Positions 12,158 to 21,396 of a stretch of 64,000 nt of DNA are shown piece after piece. Source of the stretch: Polytrichum commune (Eukaryota > Streptophyta > Polytrichopsida > Polytrichales > Polytrichaceae); contig OX485803.1 in assembly GCA_950295325.1 (NCBI GenBank), positions 70,013,554 through 70,077,553 of the forward strand, read 5' to 3'. The notes below the pieces were generated by a model, which was given only the letters and a program-made list of their open reading frames with translations, made no database searches and was not told the origin of the DNA. The translations under genes were made by a program, and so were the position numbers. Position 1 is the first letter of the stretch. Every line of letters starts with the position of its first letter.

Positions 12158-12394
12158 TGTGGAATTTTATGAGAAAAGAAGAAGATACATACACATGAGG
12201 AAAGTAGTCATGTTAAAGAATAATGTTACAGATTTTCAATGTATGCTTGCACTTGAGAAGAGCCCTCTTCAAGAGTCACAACTCTATGTAAGAGTCACAT
12301 CTCTTCCATGACGACTCTTCAACTTAGATTACAAACTAGTATACTATATGATGTATTATATGATAGATATATTGTCATGAACATATGTCTAACA
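12158..12394 (-). repeat. Copia 3' LTR
   Basis: On the minus strand it begins TGTTAGACATATG and ends TTCCACA, with TG...CA termini. It is 237 bp long and matches the other LTR (19228-20297 minus the hAT insert). The adjoining short purine tract TAGTGGGGG (minus strand, about 12395-12403) is in the position of the polypurine tract. Confidence 0.92.
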
Positions 12395-15064
12395 CCCCCA
12401 CTAGTACACTAGTTTGTTTTCATCCAATTTGAAAGTTTCATCATATACATTATCATTCTTCAACCAAGATGGTTGCTTCCTTTTGTTGAAGTCGCCTCCC
12501 TCTACAACTATCTTGTGTGAAGAATGTGTGCATTTTAGTGCGCAATGCTGGCTCGGGCAAGTGGTTGGTTTCTCCTTCCAACGCGGTTCTTAGAATTTTT
12601 TGTGATGAAATTATTGCTGATAATTATTGTTATAAATTTTCTAGTGACAGTGGTGGCAGTTGTGTGCTCTGTCTTTGCTATTTGTTGCCTTTGCATGGTG
12701 AGTATTTGCTTTGAAGATTTCACAATTATTTGTTTGTTGCTTTGACAAATCTTTCTCAAAAAATTTGATATTTTGAAAAGTGTTTGATTTATGCCAGCCT
12801 TGCTATCATTGTCTCCCACTGAAAGACTTGTCAAAATATAGGGGTGAGTGTCTCCCACATAAAATATAGGGTTATACACTTTGAGATGTGTAAGTAACAA
12901 CGGCTAAAATTTGCGAGTTAAATTGATCTTGAATATGTTGAGGTGTCTGAGATTGAGGGATAAACACATACCAAGTTGAGACATACAAGTGATATGTTTG
13001 TCTTTTGGTAGTAATTTTGTTAGAATGTTAGTTGTCATGTGTGAAGTTGGTATATAGGTGAATGGATATTGGATGTTGACATGTTTGCTTCATGAGTGGT
13101 ATATGGGATTTTCACTTAATGCAATAGCACTTTGGCTATCCGAATAGATGGTGGTAGGTTTAATTTGAGTAAACCAAGTTCTTGTAATAATTTTCAGAGC
13201 CAAATAGCTTCAACTATTGGTTTTGCCAATGCCATATATTATGATTATATAGAGGGGAGTGCAACTGATTATTGTTTCTTGTTGCCCCAAGAAATGACAT
13301 TACAAGTATGAAGCAATATCCAGAGGTTGAATACTGTGTGTCTTTGTCTCTTGCCCAATCGCCATTGAAATAACCATGAAAAATATCTCTCTAAGGGGAT
13401 GTTTAGTATTTGATTCCAAATGTAAGGGTACCTTTGATGTATCGCAGTGTTCTTAACAAAGTTTGAATATGGGATGGAGCTGGAGCTGATAGCTATTTTA
13501 CAAAACTATTAACAATGTGTGCACAATCAAGGCGGGAGTTGATAATGGCATGCATTAAGCTGCCAAGCATTTGCGAGTAAGGATATTGGTCTTCAGTGAA
13601 GGTGAGACTTTCCTCTTTGCTTAGTAGAATGTTTGTTTGCATTGGTGTGCTTAATGGGTTATAATTGAGCATGTTCTTTTCTTTTAGTTTGGATGTCAAG
13701 TATTGTTGTTGGTGTATAATTGTCTAGCCTTCTTGTCAATTTCTAATTATGGCATTTCTAATAATATGCTGAATTTCTCCTTCATCAGACATCTCAAATT
13801 CTTTTTGAAGAATAATTTTGACTTGTTGAATGAGTGAAATTTTGTTGCTTAAAAATATACAATCATCAACAATAATAATTGTGAATCCATGGTCATTTTC
13901 ACTTTTGAGATAGATGTTTCCATCAGATTCTAACCTTTGAAATTCATAGATGAGAAGGTATTGATTCAACCATTGATACCAAACTCGTGAGGATTGCTTA
14001 AGTCCATACAAGGGCCTGAGAAGTTTACAAATCATGTTTGGATTGTCGGATGGAGGTAGACCTTCGGGTATAATCATATAAATGTCTTCTTCTCAAAATC
14101 CATTTAGAGAGGTTGTCTTAACATCTAATTGGTGTATGTATAGATTATATTGTGTTGCAAGGGCTAACAACACTTTGATTGAATTTAATTTGACAACCGG
14201 AGAGTATGTCTCCATGTAATCAATACCATGGACTTGTGTAAAGCCTCTAGCAACTAGCCTAACATTGTACTTGTCAGTTGTACCATCAACTTTGACTTTA
14301 ATCTTAAAAACCCATTTAGAACTTATTGTTTTTTGATTGGATAAAAGAGGGATAAGCTTCCAAGTGTTGTTCTTGTCCAAAGATTGCAACACAACATTTA
14401 TGGCAACTTATCATTCTTTGGCATATGATCATGTTAAGGCTTTTTTCATGATTTGAGGTGGGTTTGATGAAGTATTGACAACATTTGCTGATGATGTCGT
14501 CATAAATAAGGTTTTTTTTTTGTTCTTAGCCTTCAATAGAGTCAATTAACCTTTGTAATGGTTTAATTCATCTCGTAGGTTGAGCTAAAGAACTTGGCGG
14601 TTGGGTGTAAAAGCTTAGAGGTGGACTTGGTGCCCTTAATCTTGAAGTTGCTTCAACTTCATGAGGTAAATTCTCTCTATCATCATGTGATGATAATTGT
14701 GAAAATTTTCAAGTACATCATTATAAGGAGGTGTATTTTGTTGATTTTTGCAAAGATTGTCCTTGTGGAGGTGGAGGCCCAATGTTGCTGAAAGGCAAGG
14801 GTGGTGGTGACCCAACATTACTTGATGGCAATGATGGTTGACTTTTCCTTGTTCTGGAAGAGTTTTTTTTTAATACATTTGGATCTATCAAAATCTCTTC
14901 TTCTATTTGGTCTTGCAATGTCATTTCTTAAGGATATCCATGACTTTCATAAAATATGACATCCCTTGAAATGTTAATTTTTTATTTTGTTTATTCATTA
15001 GTCGATAGGCCTTTGATTGCTCACAATAGCCTAGGAAGCAGTGTGTATGTTTGACAAATTTCAT

Positions 15065-16523
15065 GTGACGTTCAACCTCAAATCCAAAGTGTCACGTGAC
15101 GTTTTTCAAAAACAAAAATGAATGTCAATTGACATCTACATTTTATTCCAAAATGTCACCTCAATTTTTGGCTTACACAATATTTTAGAAAACTAATATT
15201 TTGAATAATAAAAAACAAACTTGATTTGTAAAATAAAAAAACTATCAATCGAAGGATAGTTTTTTCGGTCTCGCATGTTTCTCCACTTATGCAATGCGAT
15301 TAGAGAGAAATGCACAACATACAAAAAAGAAGTCAAGAGCCTTGAATTTAGGCGTCTTTCTCCACTTTTTGCTTCTGAATCTGCAGCCAGACTCTGCTAT
15401 CTCTCCGCCAAAAGCAACGGACAAAAACTCTCAAAGGTGATCAATATGGTGACTCTCTTGCACTTCAGTACGGAGGCTCTGAGGCTCACAATTACGTATG
15501 CTCCTCCCTTTGCTTGATTCTAGTTGAATGTATCTATTTATCTATCTACATATCTACTGAACAATCAATATCAACCGATATCCTCTTGAAGCATATTATA
15601 TCCTTTAGTGGTAAAGAAAAAGAATAAAAAGTTGTTCAATTGGTGAGGTCTGATCTAGGTCTCTGAACTGGAATTGTGAAATATAGAAACACTTCTAGTG
15701 CGTTGGCCAACAAAAGGTTGTTACAAGAAGGAATATTGATTATCGTTGGGAATTAATTGGTTCCAGGTGTTTCTAGAGAGGCAGGGGAAGTGGAAAGCAA
15801 CCACACAATCACAACTTCATAATTACAGGTTAATTATCCCAACAAGATAATTCACTCTGGAACAAAGTGCGCTACAATCAATCCTAACCGAAAGCAGGCG
15901 CTGATCTTCGTGCCACTTCTGCGTCATTTTTGCAATAAGAAGCCTCTCTAGCTCCAAGAAAGCTCAAAGGGATTCAAATGCTTTCAACAAGGAAGCTTTG
16001 CGATTCAAAGGGAATTGCTCAAAACAACTTTGGTTGAAAGCAAAAATAACTCACATTGGTTGGAAGCAAGAAAAAACTCATATGAAGTGGAGGATGTGCA
16101 AGCACCACGGTGATACAAACATTTGCCTCGCCATGTTCCTAGTTAGTCTCGCTCTGCGATCACCGTCTTAGCTCCTGGTTACAAAGTAAATTGCAAGAGC
16201 AAAGTTGAACTTAAGTATGTGAGTGAGTGTAGGAAGTTCTCCTACTGTTATGAGTTATGTTTTCTGGATACTTGAGCTGCACTTTATAGTACTCAAGTAA
16301 TATGTGTCATTTCAATTTCTAGTGTGTCAATTGACGTGTGGTTTTTTTCTTCACAAGTCACAGTACGTGTCAATTTCTAGATTGTGCGTGTCAATTGACG
16401 TGTATTTTTTTTTTGTGCAAGTTTTTGCGTGTCAAAAGAGAAAAACTTGCAAAAACTTTGTCAAACATATACATTGCTAGGAAGGTTGCTTCAAGGGAAT
16501 GCAAATTCATTTTTTTTGGTCAA
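15065..16523. other. Unclassified insertion in the Copia integrase
   Basis: The integrase block ending CKAHVLIHKA (about 16845) and the block CFLGYCEQSK (about 15050) should be nearly adjacent, but about 1.8 kb separates them. This part has imperfect inverted ends sharing GTCAATTGAC with A-rich flanks (about 15124, 16326 and 16391). It also holds an 80-codon plus-strand frame at 15275-15517 of unknown origin. Sequence near 16456-16481 resembles the reverse complement of the native flank at about 15041-15063. I found no target duplication, so the exact edges are uncertain. Confidence 0.4.
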
Positions 16524-16843
16524 TAGAGTTATCCTTTAACTCAAAGGAGTTTGGTAGGGAGTTTCTTACAAAACCTTCCATGTTTGGCAAGCTTGAGGTG
16601 CATGCGTCGGAGGTCGTGTGGAGGTTTGAACCAATAACATTCTACATGAGGGAATTGAGGGTCAAACTCATTTTAGCAACGCATGCGGTGCTAAAATGAG
16701 TTTGACCCTCAATTCCCTCATGTAGAATGTTATTGGTTCAAACCTCCACACGACCTCCGACGCATGCACCTCAAGCTTGCCAAACATGGAAGGTTTTGTA
16801 AGAAACTCCCTACCAAACTCCTTTGAGTTAAAGGATAACTCTA
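16524..16843. repeat. 320-bp near-perfect palindrome, no loop
   Basis: Positions 16524-16683 are the reverse complement of 16684-16843 with only one mismatch seen (16679/16688). The centre is GCATGC with no spacer. Outer ends are TAGAGTTATCC and its complement, so a TA target site is possible. It lies in the Copia integrase just beyond the CKAHVLIHKA block. It could be a foldback element, an inverted duplication, or an assembly artefact. Confidence 0.9.
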
Positions 16844-19211
16844 ATGCCTTGTGAATTAAGACATGAGCTTTGCATCCAAAAACTTTAAGATAAGATAAAT
16901 TTGGTTGTCTTCCATGACTTATTTCAAGAGGAATTTTGCTTGTTGTCATAGCCTTTATAGGATTTCTATTTCGAAGGTAATTTGCAGTTTGAAGTGCTTC
17001 ACCCCAAAATGTCTTTGGTAATTTAGAATAGGATAATATGGTTAGAACCGCTCCAATCAATGTCCTATTTTGCCTTTCTAGCACTCCATTTGTTATGGTG
17101 TGTAGGCTATAGTAAGTTCTCTTTTGATGCCTTCTTTTTGACAATAATCATTAAACTCGTTGGACACATATTCTCCACCTCAATTTGACCTTAGTATTTA
17201 AATTTTGTGATTTGTTTGTTTTTCTTCAAAGCTTTTGTATTGTGAAAATTTATCAAATACTTGCGATTTATGTGTCATTAAGTATACATGACAATATCTT
17301 GGAAGATCATCAATGAACATAATGAATTAAATACACCTTCTATGTGGCCCAACTTGCATGGGTCTACATATATCTAAATGTACTATTTTCAAAAATTCAA
17401 TGACTCTATGTGTTGCTTGATTTGGAAATTTTTCTCTATGTTGTTTGCCTTCAATGCAAGATTGACATAAAGTTGTTTCATTTTCATCAAAAAATTCAAT
17501 ACCTTTTGAATTTGAATTTGTTTCAATATCTTTTTGATTGATGTGGCCTCCTCTTGGGTGCCACAAATTTGCTTTGTTTAGATATGTGGTAGTTGGGATA
17601 GCAATTTCATGATGATTAGTTGTCATAATGACACCTAATTCATATGAGTCAGGATTTAACTTGCATATTGCAATTCCTTGTCCAAACTTGTTGATAAGTG
17701 TTAATTTCTCAACTTTGATGCGGATTTCTCCACCAGCTTTGTCTAATTGTTTGGCCGAAAACAAATTCTTTGCAAATCTCGGTATGTGTAAGACATCAAG
17801 TATGATGTTCTCATCATCATTTACGAATCTTATATTCACATCACCATATCCTTCTATGGTATATGATGTTGAGTTGTCTCCTAAGTAGATAACTTGTTGA
17901 TTTTTGTTTTATTGTATATTTTGTGAAGCCTTCAAGTTGATGACACATATGTTGTGTCAATCCTGAATGCACATACCATGTGGAGTTTGATGATCCTTAA
18001 GCTATTAAATCTACCACATATAGCTTGTTTGTTCTAGTATCAATGTTTGTTTGAGTATTGTTATTACCATTTTTTGCAGCAATTCTTGATCTACAATTTT
18101 CAATCACGTGTCCTTGTTTCTCGTAGTAGAAACATTTATTATCAACATCAACATTTTCCTTTCAAAAGGCTTGGAGTCACTACTCTCTCCCTTTGAATAT
18201 GAAATTTTCCTAAAGTTAATTTTAAAGTAAGGTTTCTTACCTTTAATAGATTTTTTTTACATAGAGTGTTGATGCGTTGTCTATAATAAAGTTCATATTC
18301 TTCATTAGGGTTTCGTCTTGAATCACATCTTTGATTAGTAATTGCAAGGTAGTTGTTGGTTGCATTCTTACAAAGCTAATGAAGGATCTATATATAACTT
18401 GGAGGAAGACTTCTCATCAAGGTGAGTATGGCTTCATTATCAAGAAATGCTATGCTATTAATAATTGCTCAACATGAGCTCTAAAATTATGAATGTGTTT
18501 TACAACACTTCCATTTTCTTTCATTTTTAAAGTGTGTAGTTTATCCTTTAAATATATTTTTGTTACAATGTCATGTGATTCAAATTATTTTAATAGTTTT
18601 TGCCATGCTTGACGAGTAGATGTGCATGATTGTATATGTGAAACAATATTTTTTTGAAGGAAATTATTGATAAATGTTAAAGGCAAAGCATCTTTGTCTT
18701 CCCATGCACCTATCCTAGGCATGTAAATATGGGAATCCAACAACAATTTGTGCTACCATTGGTGCCACCGATAAGAGTTCTACACCACTTACAAGGGGCC
18801 ATAATTTTCTACCTTGAAAATCTATATTAATCTATGTTTGTAGACATTGAAGTAAAAACCATCAAATTTAGATACATGGTTGGTGTCCACTTTTGTGCCA
18901 TTTTCAATATACTTGATTTAATATCACATGTATTTCAAGGTCTTCCAAGAAGATAGTTAAATTGTTCCGCCATGCTTCTATTCCTTCCATTTCACTAATG
19001 CTTTGTGTTGGGTTATTTATAAGAGTGTTGTTTGGTGCAAGATTGGAATCACATTCCACAGGTTTAATAACTTCGATTTCATCAAGAACCTCTTTGTTTA
19101 CAATAGGTTGTTCTTCCATGGCCATTACAAGCTATTTTATAATCAATACTATTCTTTTCTTGTTCAACACTTTACTCACTGACCTCAAGGATCAAGCGTT
19201 CTAAACATAAA

Positions 19212-19227
19212 GATTGCTCTAATACCA
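19212..19227 (-). promoter_or_regulatory. Copia primer binding site
   Basis: Directly next to the 5' LTR, the minus strand reads TGGTATTAGAGCAATC. This differs by one base from the usual plant Copia site TGGTATCAGAGC, which is complementary to initiator methionine tRNA. Confidence 0.88.
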
Positions 19228-19581
19228 TGTGGAATTTTATGAGAAAAGAAGATAGTACATACACATGAGCAAAGTAGTCGTGTTAAAGAATAATGTTACA
19301 AATTTTCAATGTATGCTTGTATTCAAGACGAGCCCTCTTCAAGAGTCACAACTCTATGTAAGAGTCACATCTCTTACATAACAACTCTTCAACTAAGATA
19401 ACAAACTAGTATACTATACATCAGAGCCCAACATTTTCCTTTAAATTGCACCCATACCCAGACCATGCCCATGAGCAGCAACCTATGCCCACCCATAGCA
19501 CGACATGTGCACACCCATGCCCACCCATGCTATTCAAATTGCGCCCATGTATTCAAAAATTGTGTAATGTGTATTACCTGC

Positions 19582-20060
19582 CTACACCAAGTCTTGGTTG
19601 GATCGGACAAATAAAAGCTCGTTCACTATCGCTGGCTTCAGCCCGGAGCGCTTCTTGGTTAGCGTATTCCCTGCATCCGAGAAGTTTGACTCCGATTTGG
19701 AGTTGGATGCAGGGATGCACAAAACCAAACGCACCACTCGCGACATGATGGGGAATGTGGGGGCTCCTTTCAACTTCCACCACAAGAGAATACTAAATTT
19801 AGCAATGATATCCCGATTCATTGGCAATGCTAAGCTCACCACTGCAATGATCTCATTTTTTTCGAGATCAGTGACCTTGTATGTCTCATACATACTGAAC
19901 TCAAGCTCAATACGTGCGTCAAAGTTGCTAACAACGACGATCACAACCCCATTGTCATGAATCTCTTCTAACTCATCCTCAAACTCATTGCACATAAACG
20001 TCATGTCATCATTACAATGCTTCTTTTGTGGTGGGGCCGGTGCATCATCTTTCTCGTGAT
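19582..20060 (-). pseudogene. hAT transposase C-terminal dimerisation domain
   Basis: The minus-strand frame carries WWKLKGAPTFPIMSRVVRLV, then IPASNSKSESNFSDAGNTL and a conserved R-S-G-L-K-P...V-N-E-L-L-F-V-R-S-N end. This is the well-known hAT family dimerisation domain. The N-terminal zinc finger and the DDE catalytic region are absent, so it is a fragment. An acidic stretch (DELEEIHDNG) precedes it. Confidence 0.85.
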
Positions 20061-20096
20061 CCAAATTAGCTAAAACCTCCCCTGTGCCAATTGAGC

Positions 20097-20232
20097 ACAT
20101 GACATGTGCGCACCCATGCCCACCCATGCCCACCCATTATAATATCGAACCCATGCCCACCCATGAACAATAATATCGCACCCATGCCCATCCAAAACCC
20201 ATGGGCATGGGTGGGCATGGGTATGGGCACCC
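20097..20232. repeat. hAT subterminal CATGGGC/GCCCATG repeats
   Basis: CCCATGCCCACC and its complement recur many times, ending in an inverted pair near 20198-20225. A matching cluster lies at 19449-19550 at the other end of the element. Clusters of short motifs near both ends are the usual transposase-binding regions of hAT elements; that role here is inferred. Confidence 0.75.
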
Positions 20233-20302
20233 AATGTAGGGCTCTGCTATACATTATATTACACGATGTGTATATAGTCATGAACATATGTCTAACATAT
20301 GG

Positions 20303-20751
20303 CTCCAAAATCAGACATCAAAAAGACATGGGTTTAAAAGAGATTGGACTAGGTGCTCAAAATATAATAACCATTCTAGGTTCATTTGTCAACGTAATTG
20401 GGGGGGATTGTATAGCCACTTCACAAGCATGAGAATCTTCGCTTTGATAATGAATAAGATACTCATATGAGCTCCAAAAGTCATGAGAAAAGTGGCTATG
20501 TCCTCAGTTTGGATTTGCTAACCATCTCAAGCTAATCAGATGTTTCTACCTTAAGAGAAGTGGGCTAGTTGAAAAAAGCAACCATTTAAGACCCATCTAC
20601 CTTAGCATTGACACCTGCTTCAACAATCACATACATAGTGCAATGACCATCTCACTAGCCAAAACTAATGGTTGAAATGTAAGGTGCGATCATTTGGCAA
20701 AAAAAATTAAAATTAAAATTAAAAATCATCAAATAATCTATAACAAAAGAC
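20303..20751. other. AT-rich intergenic, nothing recognised
   Basis: No gene or element was identified between the Copia target duplication and the next MITE. A short ATTAAA-type repeat lies near 20705-20725. Confidence 0.4.
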
Positions 20752-21193
20752 ACTACACTAATTATCCCATTTAGTGAAGGTGGACTAATAGTGCGTGTGG
20801 GAAATTAGCAAAGGTGATGCTAAATTTCTTGATGCTATGAAATTTGTGCCACGAAAAGATTTAGGGTTTCAGGAACCCAAAGTGTCAAAAGTACCATAAA
20901 CTCTCAATGCAAGCTCTCCTCAATTTCTTAGTATTTAGAGATGCTTAAGAAGTGAGTGGCACCAATTGAAATAGCTCACCAAAACATATCATGCACTCTA
21001 CAAACACCTAAGAGCTCACACTAATTTTCTTGAAATATATGGTCAACAAGCATGTATTTATGAATTTAGTATCACTGAGTAAATAAATGTCATTGAGTAA
21101 AAATTTCAACCCTCAATAATTTTGAGATTTGGCAAAATAGTGCATGTTTCGGTAATTCGTACCACATGCACTAAATGGGATAATCAGTGTAGT
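20752..21193. mobile_element. MITE with ACTACACT termini
   Basis: Left end ACTACACTAATTATCCCATT and right end the complement with one change, giving inverted repeats of about 25 bp over 442 bp. It has no coding capacity. The same terminus is seen at 43914-44321. No convincing target duplication was found, so the superfamily is unsettled. It lies 200 bp from the 3' end of the RAP gene. Confidence 0.75.
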
Positions 21194-21396
21194 TACTCTT
21201 CTGATCATTGATCACTGATCTAATGATAGTCTCCCACATGTTGTAGACACTGGTCTATATCTGGAGCAAGTTAAGAACTTGAAGTTCTAAATCTTCCCAG
21301 ATGCAATTTGTCTAACACTGCTGGCAGATATGGTACCAAAATTGTGCCTCAGGAGGTTTCCTTCTTTGAAATACAAGACATGCATAAATCTGATCT

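Larger units (their letters stand above)
13030..19125 (-). pseudogene. Copia gag-pol remnant
   Basis: The gag starts at the ATG at 19125. A zinc knuckle near 18085-18130 reads CFYYEKQGHVIENC, with the second Cys replaced by Tyr. The protease motif near 17970 reads WYVHSG where the family has D-S/T-G, so the catalytic Asp is lost. The gag-preintegrase region (17327-17839) has LWHPRGGH...C-x2-C and HLDICRP with the first integrase Asp. The second Asp block reads RSN-stop-GGEYVS. ITNGVLERQNRTL (about 17065) holds the catalytic Glu. After a large interruption, CFLGYCEQSKAYRL is at about 15010-15050. Reverse transcriptase follows at 13736-14392 (KWVFKIKVK..., LYGLKQSSR, IVDD for YVDD), then RNase H at about 13050-13490 (LRYIKGT, ISWGNKKQSVAL). 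It cannot be functional. Confidence 0.9.
19422..20246 (-). mobile_element. Truncated hAT transposon
   Basis: It has inverted ends CAGAGCCC and GGGCTCTG. The perfect 8-bp target duplication CTATACAT flanks it (19414-19421, 20247-20254). Both are hAT hallmarks. Only 825 bp long, it keeps the C-terminal end of the transposase and is non-autonomous. Both ends carry many GCCCATG / CATGGGC motifs. Confidence 0.93.
12158..20297 (-). mobile_element. Complete but inactive Ty1/Copia retrotransposon
   Basis: The element is bounded by two LTRs and a perfect 5-bp target duplication TATGG (12153-12157 and 20298-20302). Reading on the minus strand it runs 5' LTR, PBS, gag, protease, integrase, reverse transcriptase, RNase H, short purine tract, 3' LTR. 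Integrase before reverse transcriptase defines Copia. Each LTR is 237 bp once the hAT insertion in the 5' LTR is removed. The two LTRs differ at a modest number of positions by eye (under about 10%), so the insertion is not recent. It is broken by stops, active-site changes and internal insertions. Confidence 0.93.
19228..20297 (-). repeat. Copia 5' LTR, split by a hAT element
   Basis: Two parts, 19228-19421 and 20255-20297, together match the 3' LTR. The split is caused by the hAT insertion at 19422-20246 with its 8-bp duplication. Subtracting 825 bp and 8 bp from 1070 bp gives 237 bp, exactly the length of the other LTR. Confidence 0.93.

Noticed and set aside
16338-16699. Integrase-like plus-strand frames next to the palindrome
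   Set aside because: The end ECKFIFFGQ resembles an integrase block only superficially, and the rest is the palindrome arm; the true integrase is on the minus strand.
19422-20246. Autonomous hAT element
   Set aside because: Only the C-terminal dimerisation domain is present; the BED zinc finger and catalytic residues are missing.
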